Shown piece after piece: positions 34,289 through 46,622 of a stretch of DNA of 64,000 bases. The stretch's first letter is position 1; each line of letters opens with the position of its first letter. The position numbers were made by a program, and so were the translations under genes. The DNA is taken from the NCBI GenBank assembly GCA_020736575.1, contig JAGPYM010000001.1:2914001-2978000 (forward strand), given 5' to 3'. This DNA comes from Thelonectria olida. Lineage: Eukaryota > Ascomycota > Sordariomycetes > Hypocreales > Nectriaceae. The notes under the pieces are model-generated. The model made no database searches. It had not been told where the DNA came from and saw only the letters and a program-made list of their open reading frames with translations.

Positions 34289-35695
34289 GGCTGTGTGAGG
34301 TGTGCAATTGGTGTAACGGAAGGGAGGGAAGGGAAAGAGATGAGATGAGATGAGATCTGGGGTGAAGAAGTGAGAAAAGGGACCAGGAACTCAAGTGAGC
34401 AAAGGTACCAAGTAAAGCGGAGAGGGAGGATGGAGCAGGAGGAGTATCAGTAAAGGCAACACCAAGGCTCAGCAGTCGAGACCCCCCACGCCCTACGCCA
34501 GACGGGGCATATTAATGGACTAATTAGCACAGACAATTGTTGATGCAGAACAGAGCTGCCAACAGAGAGCTTCGGCTAAGGTCCGCCATCGAGCCATGGT
34601 GGCTGCGCAGATCTAACGTCCACGGAAGGATAGGCGCCAACCTCGGCTGGGGGGACAAGAGCTACGGCACGAATGCAGCAGCAAGTGCTTGTTTAGACCT
34701 ATTAAACCCGACCAAAGCCGAGACTGAGGATAGTTGCACAAGCAGAAGGTAGGCGCGGGGATGGAGAATGTTGAGACCACCAGCACATGTTCGCCCACGT
34801 CCGTTTTCGTTGGTGCTTGATCAACGGATGTGCTCCCCCCTCAACAACATCTCTTTTTCCCCAGTGCCCTCACAGCAACGCTACGCAATAGTGGGCCGGT
34901 TTTACTTAGCCTCAACTCCTTCAGCGCTCAAAGGGCCTCTCGAGAGTCTTCGAAGGGGAGCTTGAGAGCTCCAGATGAGTCTCGGCCCGCTCTTTTTCGG
35001 CGGAGGGTCGGACCTTGATGCAAATGCGCCCATTCTCGTTGGCTGCGGCCCGCACGGAACCTGTCCGTCGACGGAGCGAGCTTGTTGACGGCCTGTCCAA
35101 CAAGTGTGAGGGGACACGGGGAGAAAAGCGGGGGGACGGAGGGACGGAGGAAGAAGCCGAAAGGACCAAGACGAAGACAGGTACAACTCGACCAGGACCA
35201 GTCTATCCGTGCCTATATTATATGCTTCTGTATGAAGGTAGGTATTTTAGAAAGAGCACAGTCAGTCTCCTTAATCGGCTTACAATTAATTAGAGCCGTT
35301 CCTCTCCTCGACTCAACGCTCAACTTGGCGCCCATCCTGCGAAACTCGTCCCGTTCCCTCAGGACATGCAATTCACACACTCAAGTCAAGTTATGATTCA
35401 TCCTATATTTAGGTCTTCATCATCCATCAAGTTTGCCTCTGATGGATTCCTATGTATCGTTCCGTGTTGTCGTTATAAAGATCCAGTTTGCGCCTCATAA
35501 ATCCAATCCAAATCCGCGTCGTATATATACTAAGCCTTGCCCAAAAAAAAGGTATCCAAATATGTGGACAAAACCACACAAGTCGTCATGGAAAAGGGAT
35601 GTCTCTTCGCATTTCAACCCAGAATGCAGAAGCAATACCCAACTCCTCCAAATTCAATCATTCAGCCAATTTGGCATCAGGTCTCTCATCAATCT
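34289..35695. other. Intergenic, no gene seen
   Basis: About 1.4 kb between the biotin synthase start and the end of the next minus-strand gene. Purine/GA-rich at 34320-34350. No supported frame. Confidence 0.5.
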
Positions 35696-37505
35696 TTAGG
35701 CGTGGCTCTCTTCGGGATACCGTCTCCCAGAGACGCCCGCCATCGGACTTGCGTTCCTTGCGTCGTGAGACATATGCTTCTCCCATCTCTTCTTGTCGTC
35801 TCTCATCTGGTCTCGGGCTCGTGGGTCCCATTGTGGATGGTCTCTTCGCCGGTCCATGTCTGCGTGACTGCTAGTCCGCCGTCCCACCTCTGGTCGCCGC
35901 AGATACTGTCGCTCTCGTCGCTCATCTTCTCGGTCAAACTCTCTTGGTCGACCTCTGCTTTCTCGGAAGCGTTCTCGTTCCTTCTCTCCCCTCGTCCGCT
36001 GAAATTCATCCTCACTATCTTCGGACCCCGATGAAGGCTCCGACTCCAGATCTGAGTGACTCCGGCTAAGACGAGAGGGTGGGAAATCTGGTCGTCGACG
36101 AGGTCGTGGTTCGTTGCTGTAAGGTGGCCGGGCGGGATTTCTTGGCCGCTCCGATGAAAGCCCATTGGGTAACACACTCGAGAACTTCTCTGCCATTTTC
36201 TCTCGGAAAGTAGGGCTGGGTACTGCTCGTCGTCTGTCGTCTCCTGGCCGGATATCAGGGCGATGACGGTACATGGGCGGCGGAGACCGTTGCGGAACCG
36301 AAGGGTCCACATACCGGGGGACGCACGGGGGGCTATCATCGTGCCTCCGGGCCGTCCGGGGCGGAATGGGTTCTTCGTCGGAAGAGTCGGGTGAGCCAGG
36401 TCTGGGCTGGCTGTATCGACGTGTGGGTTCGGGTCGTTTCGTTGCTTGAGGATCGAGGTACGATGCCCCGCGGGGGTGGGATGTTGGTTCAGATCGTGGA
36501 CCATCCTTGTAGTCAGAGAAGCTGCGTCGCCTTTCACTGTCTTCAAAGCGACTGTCTGGGTGGTGTCGTTCAGGTGAAGGACGGTTCATCCGTGGAGGGC
36601 GACCGGGGACATGTGTATATGGGACCGCTCGTTCTCGATCACGCTCAAAATAAGGTGGTTCGGGTGGCGGCCGAGCTCGCGACTGGTAGGGTTTTCGTAC
36701 GTAGGCGAACTTTGGCTCGGGCTTCGGCTCGCAATGATCAGGTTCGGGGCCAGAATTGGCGGCAGCTTCTCTCTCTCTGGAAGCCTCTGTTCTCAAGGTC
36801 TGGGCACAGTTTCTATGCCAGGCGTCGACAGCCTCGTCACACTTGCTTGGGAAGACGGTTTTAGGGAGGTCGGGTGGGAATAGCTGGCCGGTATCAGGGT
36901 GTCTCAGCTTCCAATTCTTGACGGCAAACTGGATAAAGGGAACGTGTTCCTCGGGCCCAAGCAAGATCTCCAATGACTCCCATCGCGAAAAGCCTCGGGG
37001 CGTTAGTGCAGGAATGGTGGGAGGCGCGAAATCGTCTTCGGTAGGTTGGAGGGTATGCTGGCAGCCAGTGATCTGCCAGATATAAGCTATGGATGCATGG
37101 TCCGCTTGGACAAAGAGGGCTGCGAGAGCTCAAATTAGTCACGGCACAGGTTGCGCAGCATATAAACTGGCGTGAAACGTACAATCATAGTCGCCGCCAA
37201 CGGCCTTGTAAAAGGCAGCCATCTTCTTGGGAGTCAGTTGCCCCACGTTCGGGTCACCAATTTCGCTAATCTACCAAGGTGGTTAGCTACAGCTACGGTG
37301 GATGCGACGTCATCGCGAATAGACCTACGATGTATCGAGCAATAGCTCTCAGAAGCGCATCGAGCAGCTTACTTGGGCTCTTGTCGTCCTCGTACATGTA
37401 TCGGTACTCGATCGGTGGTGGGGGCGGGGACGACGTGTGCGGTGACCTCGACTTTGACCGCGAATTCCCTGGTGGGGGAACCTCATTCTTGGGCGAAGTT
37501 GCCAT
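35696..37505 (-). CDS. DUF7514-like fungal protein with long Arg/Pro-rich tail
   Basis: Three exons (37505-37329, 37270-37183, 37119-35696) give about 562 residues. After a Pro/Ser-rich start, an ordered domain runs from about residue 40 to 190: SPSKLLDALLRAIARYI, LTPKKMAAFYKAVGGDYDS, HASIAYIWQITGCQHTLQP, TPRGFSRWESLEILLGPEEH and HPDTGQLFPPDLPKTVFP. I match this by memory to the fungal DUF7514 family; it is not a checked hit. The remaining 350 residues are low-complexity RERERFRE/RPP-type sequence, highly basic and probably disordered, as in RNA- or chromatin-associated proteins. Both introns (58 and 63 nt) have good donors (GTAGGT, GTACGT) and restore frame. Molecular function is unknown. 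Confidence 0.8.
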
Positions 37506-40500
37506 TTTCAGGGGAGGAGAGGAGGAGAGCCTTTGGTCAGGCGGACAGTTCTCACATCAAGCGTGAATGGCGGTTGAAAGAAGGAGGCAATCGGCGGTCA
37601 GCGGCGCACAACGGCGCTAATGGACGGGAAGAGCAGGACGAGGAGTTGAAAAGAGGGCGGCGATGAAGGCGCATGTGATGGATGGGAAGATTGCGATCGG
37701 GAGGGAAGAGTCGATCGAAGGGGCGGCGAAGATGGCGACGCCGGTGATAATAAACGGCAAAGGATTCGGGTCGGAGAGTGGGGAGGAAATAGTTGATGAG
37801 GGAGGGGAAAGTTGATCTGATGGTGGACGACGAAGCCAGAAACTTGGTCGTCGTTAACAATAAGGCAGCGCAGGCACAGGTACAGACGGGTTGGTACTAC
37901 TCCGTGAAGAGTAGGCACGGCGAAAGAGCTCAGGCGTTGCGCTGTCACTGCGCAAACGTGGGTCAAGGACGAAGCCGAAACGATGATGATGGCATGGATG
38001 TCCTGGGCAGTCGTGCCTAAACAAACAAAAAAAAAAAAAAAAAAAAAAATGTGTAAATTTTGGGGAAAAGGACAAAGAAATGTCCAAAGAATCGTGGAGA
38101 TATTGCACGGGTGTGCCCTGCTCTGTGTTCTTTGTTCCTTGCGTTTTGTCTCGGTGGCTTCGTTCGTCTCTTGTTTTTTTTTTCCGGGCCAACAGCCGCC
38201 TGCCGGGTTACCCTTTGTTTCGGGCCTTGTCGGCTGACTTGCCACTGACTGTTGTCTTGTGTGGTGTCTGGTAATAAGCAGGGTAATGTGATGCGATGTG
38301 ATGCCCAACGGGTCGGACGGAGAAGAAGCAGAAGAAGGGGGAAGCAGAAGATTCTTAAGAACAAGAAACCTGTTGGTGGGAAAGGCGATTTCTTGTACGA
38401 CGTTTGCGATGACAGGGGATTGCAGAATGCAAATCAGAATGCTGACGAAGGAGACTAATGAGTCGAGATGGGGAGAAACGGATCCAATGTCGTGGAATAG
38501 TCCTGCAAGTGCTATGCTGGTAGAACAAGGCACAAGCGGCTGTGCAGCAGGGCGATTACAATATCCTTCCTACCTGGACATGGAATTAGTCTGGTCTGTA
38601 TGCCTCACGCACGCACATCACTCGTCCACTGCCGGTCGACGAAATGGTCTGACACGTGCATCATTGCTGTAAGTTAGGTCCCAGGCGGACATAGAGACCA
38701 GCTGCATGTCTCATATCCAGCTGCGGGTTCTGTACATTTCAAACCCATGGATCGATCCTATCGTCGTACCTGTACTTGCATGCAATATGGTATTGTTATC
38801 TCGACGATACTGACCGACCTTTGACCTGACCTGTCAGCCAGATTGTGGAGTTGTCCGTCCAACATCGTCAATACCAAGCCGCCGCTAACATCCCAGCTCT
38901 GAGCTGGGCCAGCTCTCGGAGCGGTGCATGGATAAGGTACGAATTGTTTGGTTACCTCCCCGCTCACTCAGCCACCATCTGCAAATAGGCATGTAGCTGG
39001 CATTTTACTCAGCCGGGTTACAACCTCAGCGCGTTCTTCTTTGCGAAAATGACAAAAGAGGCCAAGGAATGCAGGAGCATGGGACACCTAACGCTTCTGC
39101 TGTTATCACCCTAGGCTCAGGCCCAAGCCAAGAGAAAAAAAATTCACAAGAATCCTTCAAGTCCCGGCCCAAATCGGGAGGTCCTTCCCTGTCGCAACCT
39201 GAGCCTCGAGCCCGACAGATGACATCATCGAGAAATCACTCACATTGTTTAATAAGCTCCGCTCCTCGCTTTTCCACGATGCGAGCCGGCGCGGGCCTCA
39301 AGCCACCCTGGACGCGAAAACAGGGCGATGCCGATGCGCAAACCCTCCGACATGGCCGTTTCGTTCGTGCGACGCCCGCAGCAACGGCCAGTTCGGATGG
39401 ATTAGAGAATGTTCTATGACCGCTTCCAGTTGATTCTGTCGGTGTCTCGGTGTCGGTTTCGGGCGTTCGTGCCTGTGCGCGACCGTTAATTAGTCTCAGG
39501 CACCTTCAATCGAGGCCGAAGAGTTTAAGCTTCAATGACGTTCTAGGGCTGCTCTACCGCACCTAGCACCGGTTCACAGGGTAATAGCTACCTGACTTTA
39601 ACTATCAGACCTCGGGAGACTTCAGGCAGTGTAAAGAACATTATTCCATACGATCACGGCGTCCCGGATGAGCTCACGAAGACGCTTCGTTCTACCAGGC
39701 AGATCGCCTAAAAGTAAATAATGGCCTGAAAGGTGTCGATTAACCCCCCCATGAAGAGCAAGTCTTTTGATGAAGCATATTTCCTCAATGAATAAACTCT
39801 CGAGCTACCTACGTTGTGACGACTCGCATCTTGCTTCCGGAATCTGATGCAGGCCGATAACTCATTCCAAGCTCATTACTTCCTGTTAATTGTGTGCGAG
39901 ATTAACGCCACTTACACTGTCGGCGGCGAAGATGGCGGACTCTTGACGATGGGATGCGTGATGTCGTCAACACCGCAGCGGATTGATTGACGATGTCGGA
40001 CGTGCCCGCTTTCCATGATGGCTTTCTCGTCTCAGTCTTATCGGAAACTGTTCATGCTGCTTTCGATACCATGACCATCCGATGGCCCAAACCCGACGAT
40101 ACTCGTACTGCAGACAAAGATTCAGTCCGTTTCTCTGTCCAAAAGAAATCCATTCAATGTTTTTGTAGAGTTCATCTCCTGGATCACTTACTTAGCCCTC
40201 ACCTTACCTTGAAGTGAACACGAATTTTTTCCCGAAACGCCCTCATTATGGTATTCGTCCATGATATGCTCAGCCATCGACGAGGGCTCTTGTTGAAGAC
40301 GCACAAGTAACCGTCCAGCCAGCATGACCAGGACTCAAGGGGCGGCAATCATACACCCGCGGCTTGGAGAAACCTTCGGCGGCGAGGTGCAAATTGCACT
40401 AAGGCTCGCGGAGCTTCCGCCGGGAACACAAACTCATCACGAGGCCACCAGCTGCAACCAGATCACCACAGACACAGAGACGTGACCATCAGCTGGTCGC

Positions 40501-40852
40501 CCTGTCGTTAACGAGTGGATAGAAATCGGCCGAGTCTCACCTCACAAGGCAAAGAAGCCGAAGAAACCAACCAGGCCAGTTTGGGAAAAGTCCAAGAGGT
40601 CTAACAGCACTTATCCTAATGAGGAAATGTTAAATCCTCCGGCATTGCTGGCCTCTTTCTCATTTTCGCAACGAACGGCGGAAGGAGTAGGAAGCATCAC
40701 CACCACGTTACGGCTTTTCGCCTTGTTTCTCTCTTCTCTTCTGCATTCACTCCTTGACCGCGTTTTCGCTTCCCGTTTCGTATTTCGCCCTTGTTCCAAC
40801 ATTTCCGTTATTTTGTCGTAATCCGGTTAAACCGCACCAACCAGCTGCCATC
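37506..40852. other. Intergenic, gene-poor, no gene supported
   Basis: About 3.3 kb. Left part is the promoter of the minus-strand gene and contains a 23-nt A run. The centre (38700-40600) shows only short frames. The last 250 bases are the C/T-rich leader of the MPDU1 gene. Confidence 0.5.
38027..38049. repeat. Poly-A tract, 23 nt
   Basis: Uninterrupted run of 23 A about 520 bases upstream of the DUF7514-like start codon. Reads as poly-T on the coding strand of that gene, so it may sit in its promoter. Confidence 0.95.
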
Positions 40853-41766
40853 ATGGACGCCCTCCGTTCCGCCATCCAACCCATCACGCACAACCTTCCC
40901 GCGCCGATCCGCGACCTCGGCGTCTCCATCATTGGCGAGACGTGCTACAAGTCGCTGCTCCTAGACGTCAACGTCGAGGACGCCGACTGCATCAAGCTTG
41001 CCGTATCCAAGGGCCTCGGCATCGGCATCATCGCCGCCTCGTCCATCGTCAAGGTCCCCCAGATCCTCAAGCTCCTCAACTCGCGCTCCGCCGACGGCGT
41101 GTCCTTCCTGTCTTACCTGCTCGAAACCACCGCCTACCTCATCTCCCTCGCCTACAACTTCCGCAACGGCTTTCCGTTCAGCACATATGGCGAGACTGCC
41201 TTAATCGTCGGCCAGAACGTCGTTATCGCCGTGCTCGTCCTCAACTACAGCAACCGCACCACTGCTGCCGCTGTCTTCGTCGCTGCGCTTGCTGGAACCG
41301 TTGCCGCTCTCTTCCCCGACAACGTCGTCCCCGCGCAAGCCTTGAGCTACCTCCAGGCTGGTGCCGGTGTATTGGGCGTTGCCAGTAAGGTTCCCCAGAT
41401 CCTCACGATTTTCCAGCAGGGCAGCACCGGCCAGCTCAGTGCCTTTGCCGTAAGTTTTTGCCAAAGACCATGTAGTCTCTGCATTGGCTAATCTGTGCAT
41501 TCCAGGTCTTCAACTACCTTGTCGGTTCCCTGTCGCGAATCTTCACCACTCTCCAGGAAGTCGACGACAAGCTCATCCTCTATGGGTTCCTTTCTAGCTT
41601 CATCCTCAACGCTGTGTTGGCTCTTCAGATGATCTTCTACTGGAACGCCCCCTCGGAGAAGGCAAAGGGCAAGCGCAAGGCCATTGCCGTCGATGCCGCC
41701 CCAGTGGCCACCTCAAGTGGTACTTCTACTCCCAAGAAGGCTCCTACTACCCGTCGCCGTGGTTAG
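40853..41766 (+). CDS. Mannose-P-dolichol utilization defect 1 (MPDU1/Lec35) homologue
   Basis: Two exons, 40853-41449 and 41506-41766 (56-nt intron with a CTAAT branch), give 285 residues. It has two PQ-loop repeats: KVPQILKLLNSRSADGVSFL near residue 75, and KVPQILTIFQQGSTGQLSAF near 180. Several hydrophobic helices surround them, followed by a Lys/Arg-rich C-terminal tail (KGKRKA..KKAPTTRRRG) that could act in ER retention. MPDU1 is required for use of mannose-P-dolichol and glucose-P-dolichol as donors in N-glycan, GPI and O-mannose synthesis. The exact step is not settled. The family, topology and length fit well. The start ATG is preceded by an upstream in-frame ATG at 40754, but conservation begins at MDALRSAIQP. 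Confidence 0.92.
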
Positions 41767-42251
41767 ATGATTGTCACGCGACTTTGCGACTTTGCGAGTG
41801 ATTTCATGTGCCTACAGATATTGTAATTAGGTAATTAAATATTTATCGACTTATGAGGTCTGCCAATTACCAACTTCCAAAACCTTAGAAATTGATACCT
41901 GGGTAATTGAAGCTTGGCTGAGCATGATACATATCAACCGAAAACACATAAGCTTATGTATGGCTTTCACGTACGTAGCTGCTCTAGCAAGCAGGTTGCA
42001 AAACCTTGCTTAATTATTCGTTATGAGCTCGCATATATATATATCATTAGGATCCCGGCACACTCCGATCTCGACTATATCTCTAGACCCAAGCTATCCT
42101 ATGCACAAACTTATATACCTATGTCCAATTTGGTATCCCTTTCTCTGCCCCAGGAGAGAAGTCAATGCTCAACGCCGAATAAACCTAAATAAAACGCCGT
42201 CCCAATGCTAGAAATACTCGCTCATGTACACTTCATCATTGGAGTTTCTGT
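41767..42251. other. Convergent 3' spacer
   Basis: About 485 bases, AT-rich, between the ends of the MPDU1 and zinc-protein genes. No gene is seen. Confidence 0.55.
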
Positions 42252-42932
42252 CTAGCAGATGGGAACACCAGGAGTTGTCCAACCAACGCCTGCAACCCGC
42301 ACTTTCCGACCTGCGCATTGGAGACACCGTCGTTGCTCGCCCAGGTTGCTCACGGAGCAGCTGAAACAGACGTGCTTGCCACAGGCACCGCAAGCATGGG
42401 CGAGGCTGTCAGTGTCCATCATCTGATCACCGCTGCCGTCGGTGAACCCAGCGCCGCAGTCAGCGCAGCTGGAAGGTGTGGTGGGGTGCGAGATGACCGA
42501 CTGTGAGGTGGAGGGGGTCGAGGAGATGTTCCAGAAACGGTGCAGAGATTGTTGGTTGGTGTCGGGACGGATGGGTTGCTGGGCCGGTTGGTGCTGCTCG
42601 GGGGCAGTCATGACCTCCATATGTTGCTGATGCTGGGCAGAGTACAGCATGTTGAGAGTTCGTTCTGTTTGACGTTGTTAGTTGAGTCTTCTTTTGCAAT
42701 GCTGCGGTTAGCTGGAAGACAAATACGTACGGTGAACTTCCTGTTCGGAAGGCCGTGAGTTGCGGAACCGCTTGAGGGTGCGGCTGTGAATATGGATAGG
42801 CGACAAGTCGATGGTAGCAAAGGGGTTTATAATGCCCGACACGCTGTGAGGCGAGTTGAAGGAGGAACCGGACGAGGGTGAGGAGGACGCGGAGGACATC
42901 TCCGTGACGGAACGCTTTCGCTTGAGGACCAT
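42252..42932 (-). CDS. Small protein with C-terminal four-CxxC putative zinc module, unknown
   Basis: Two exons, 42932-42731 and 42664-42252 (66-nt intron with a CTAAC branch), give 204 residues. The N-terminus is basic and Ser-rich (MVLKRKRSVTEMSSASSS), followed by SRTLKRFRNSRPSEQEVHQR and a Gln/His-rich linker. The C-terminal 60 residues carry CADCGAGF, CGACGKHVCFSC and CLQCAG. That makes eight cysteines in four CxxC pairs, enough for two zinc ions. The arrangement resembles LIM- or RING-like treble-clef knuckles, but I cannot assign a named family. The basic start and phosphorylatable Ser runs suggest a nuclear protein. The clean splice and the cysteine pattern make the gene convincing. 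Confidence 0.8.
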
Positions 42933-43418
42933 TTTTGCAGGAATTGGGTTGAGAAAGACAGATGTGAAGATGTCGAGTTGGTACGTAAGAGATTTGGTTA
43001 TTTGGTGTATTCGTACTGTTGCTGGTGAGACGGTAGGGTGGTGGGAGAGAGAGCGGGAGACATGGAAGTAAGCGAGAGAGACGACGGAGCTGAGACGGGT
43101 CTAGTTGGGTATTTGGAGGCTGGGGCGAGGGCACGCGCCATGACGCGTTGGCGTTGCGGCAGCAGACAATCAGCGCGTTAAGAGGTTTCTACTGCACCGA
43201 TTTTGCCAATTTCGAACGCGACAGTGCGCGTTATCATTCGCTGGTTCTCTTAATTGGCTGTTTGCGTCACTGAGCTGCGGAATTGGTGGATGTCGACGTT
43301 CTCAACTCTCAACACCAACAAGCTGACTAGTTACGAGGTGTGATAAACATCTATATACCTACGACGTACGAATATATAAGCAAAGCTCACAACACAAGCG
43401 TTCCCAATTGCGACATGC
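42933..43418. other. Spacer between two minus-strand genes
   Basis: About 486 bases. Upstream region of the zinc-protein gene and 3' end of the reductase gene. Nothing else is seen. Confidence 0.5.
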
Positions 43419-44591
43419 CTACTCCTTCGAAATCCGAATCACAAACTTCCCCAACCCCCCCTTGCCCGTTAGAACCCTCTCGCACCCCTTCCTCACCTCG
43501 TCCACGTCCTCCAAATCCACCACCGTCGTGACAGCCCTGATCTTGCCCCTCGCGACAACCTCCCCCGCCGCCTCCAGGTCCTCGCGAATGTTGGGGCTCC
43601 CGGACACAAACTCGTACTTGATGCTCGTCCCGCGCAGCTTCCACCAGTAGTACAGCTGCGCCGCGCTCAGCAGCCACCCGAGCCACACCGGCAGCCGGTC
43701 CGCGAACAGCTCGCGCCCCGTCGCCTTGGTCGGGATGCTCGCGATGCTCATCAAGGTGCCGCTGGCGGGCTTCAGCAGTGCGATGCTGTCGTCCAGCGTC
43801 GTCCATTGCGTGCTCAGCGCAAAGTCCACCGTGCCCCTGCCCACCGCTTTGCCGACGGCTTGCTTCTTGTAGTCGACGAGCTGGTCGACCATGCCGGGCA
43901 AGTACTGCTCGACCAGCGCCATCTTGGGCGTCGACACGGTTGAGATGATCTTGCTCGCCCCGAAGACGTTGCGCGCAACCTGCACGGCCAAAGACCCCGA
44001 GGCGCTCAGTGCCGCTGGCACGAAGACCGTCTTGCCCTCGAGGGTGTCCTCGCCGCGGAGCTGCAGGCCGCGTCGGATCGTCTGCATGGCTGTGACGACC
44101 AGCCCAGGGAACGATGCGGCGTCTTCGAATGAGACGTGCGCCGGCTTGTGTAGGAGAAACCGCTCCTCGCCCAATGCATACTCGGATACGAATCCGGACT
44201 CTCGCTTCTTAAGAATCGGCTTGTCCATGTTGAACCCGTAGACCTCGTCGCCAACGCTGAAGTTCTTGACGGCAGACCCGACGGCCACCACAACGCCAGA
44301 CCCTTCGATGCCGAGTTTCATTGGGTACCTAGGTATTGAGAGATCACGGTTAGCCTCCAAGAGGTTCTATGTAGCTTAGGCGGTGCTTTCATACTCTTGC
44401 TTTCCCAGAAACTCGGACATGCCCTTTGCGAACTGGGTATCGCCAGTGTTGATGGCAGCCGCTCGCATTCGTAGAAGAACATGGCCCGGCTGCGTAATTG
44501 TTGGCGTCGGCATGTCCACAACCTGGTAATCGGCCGGAGAGCACTTCTTGGGCGCGACCAAGGACCGCATCGTCGCCGGAACGTTGGACAT
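43419..44591 (-). CDS. Zinc-independent medium-chain dehydrogenase/reductase (quinone or enoyl reductase-like)
   Basis: Two exons, 44591-44395 and 44328-43419 (66-nt intron), give 368 residues. N-terminal GroES-like part: PTITQPGHVLLRMRAAAINT, then KLGIEGSGVVVAVGSAVKNF with VGDEVYGFN. The catalytic-zinc ligands of alcohol dehydrogenases are absent (GIEGSG replaces the GHE motif). The nucleotide-binding part includes TVFVPAALSASGSLAVQVARNVFG and SKIISTVST. It ends in GKFVIRISKE. Such proteins reduce quinones or enoyl substrates with NADPH; related trans-acting enoyl reductases work with polyketide synthases, but none lies here, so a general detoxifying or redox role is more likely. The substrate cannot be told from the sequence. 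Confidence 0.87.
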
Positions 44592-46622
44592 GTTTTCTTT
44601 CTGTCTTGCTTCAACCTCTGGGCTTGTGATTGAACTTGTTGGTCAGTTTCGAAAGAAAACGTTGTCCCTTTTATCTCTTCAGGAGTTCCGCCGGCGACGG
44701 AGTTGCATGGCTTCGGCGGCTTCGGTGGGGACTATTCGGAGGGCTCCACCGAAACCGCCGAACGCCGCGCCGGCCGCCGGTTTTGTCATGTTTTTGCCAT
44801 TGTCTTCTGGTGCTTGGAAACTCCGCTGGCGGAGATTGTGAGGCTAGACGATTGTAGACTTCCTTGATGCGGAAATTGAAATTACAATCTCATTCCTGCC
44901 TGCGCTGAATCAGACCATGTGCTGTGAAGCGTCTGGAAACGATGGCTTGTAAGAACGCCGGACATTCCTGACCACCGAACGCTCTTTGGACTTTTAACCA
45001 TTCGAGACAACCATGGCTCCATCGAAACGGGACTGCGAAAACCTAGCGCTACTACCGTTTCTGCTTCAAGCAAATACAAAGTACACACTCGCACTTTTTT
45101 CCCGACCAAATGCTGTGTATAGGGTAATCGACACATCAGGCACTTCCACGAAGACAAGTTCTCGCCATCCTCCAAGGTCATGTATCGTCATCGTCGTCGT
45201 CATTTAACGAGGTGATAGTCTGAGTCAATGATGGGCTCTCATTTGAATGACTTTATATTCCGAATGGAAGTTGATCACAGCACCCTTCAATGGCCCATGT
45301 CACTCCCTCCCCCTCCACCACCTCCTCCTCCTCTGCTACCTTTGCCCATTTATTTAGCGCCCGGTCCAGTTACTCACCTACATACTAGTCTAGGTATCCG
45401 ATACTAATTGGGCATACCGGGGAGTACGATCAAGAAGCACAAGGCGAGTTTCTCGAATTGGTTCGGGGTAGAATGCTGCGAGGATGACTAGCACCAATAT
45501 ACGAGCGTCTACCCAATTGTGAGGTAGATTGGGAGGCACCAGGGACTGGATTGATGTGTTGAGTGGTTGAGCTATCTTGCGCTTATTCAACCTTTTCCGG
45601 TAATTCGACCTTCAAAAAGCACCTCGAGAGCAGGGGCAAATGCTAAGTATTCGCTATGTACTCCGTACTATCAAGTGATATATGCAAAGTTAGATTCCGA
45701 CATTATGCTAGGCGCACCATGCAACGCTCCCAGTGACGCCGCCGGCCCCGAGACCACGAGTGCCAGCTGTCACCGACCATCCATCCCTAGTCAACCCGTC
45801 CAACTCCCGAAGCGAGTGAGAAAACCATAAAATAATCAAGATAGAAACGATTAACTAGTGGGATATGGCATCGTTTTTGGGTCATAGCGTGATTGCCGAC
45901 ATGCATCTTGAAATCCCGAGATCCGCGTATACTCCATACATGGGGTTGAGGGGACTGGATCGTTGAATTATTTCACTGAACGCAAATAGCAAATGTTAAT
46001 ATCATGCATCTTAGCATTTTGATTTTGTTCCTATCTTTCTAGAAACATTCCCAGCTCTTTTGAATCTCCTCAGCCTGGCCTCGTATCTCTCATGGTAGTC
46101 CAAGAAAATTCCAAAAAATTCCAAAAATCCAACCCAAACGCCCCGGAGCGTGGGATTTTCCCCATCCCCGCTCCCCTTAGGGTTCATGTTCATATGACAA
46201 CCCCGTTTGCCCCTTCCAAAATGCGCCCCCTATATCAAGTAACAAAAGAAAAGAAAATCGGAATTGTATGTAGTAGATACAGGCCGTGCCTTCTAGCAGA
46301 CAGCGGATGGTGAAGTGGTCAAACGCCGAGTCTATGCGGTGGCTGTCGAGAATATAGAGTTGCTGTATTAGACAGAAAAGGAAATCATGGTGTGGGAGTC
46401 ACGAGTCGTCGTAGCGAGAGTATCATGGGTATCATGGTAGTTGCAACCGTGGTACTTTCATCGATGTCGTCGGAGTTTTCGTGCATGAGCACGGAGTTAG
46501 GTGGTCATCATGGCTGATGTTTAAACGAGGAACCAAGACACCAGTGTAGAGGTGGTCGCGGGTGGAAGATATGATGAGGTGTGACAGTTCCGTGCAAGTC
46601 GCAACTAATGTCGCGCCAAACT
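44592..46622. other. Intergenic, no gene seen
   Basis: About 2 kb. Left end is the promoter of the reductase gene. A CTC/CCT-rich patch lies at 45303-45340. No supported frame or RNA gene. Confidence 0.5.

Noticed and set aside
37598..38533. 311-codon minus-strand frame crossing the A tract
   Set aside because: Low-complexity Ser/Pro/Phe translation of a pyrimidine-rich promoter region; the poly-A tract reads as a phenylalanine run.
43419..44591. Part of a polyketide cluster as a trans enoyl reductase
   Set aside because: No polyketide synthase, transporter or cluster regulator lies anywhere in the window.
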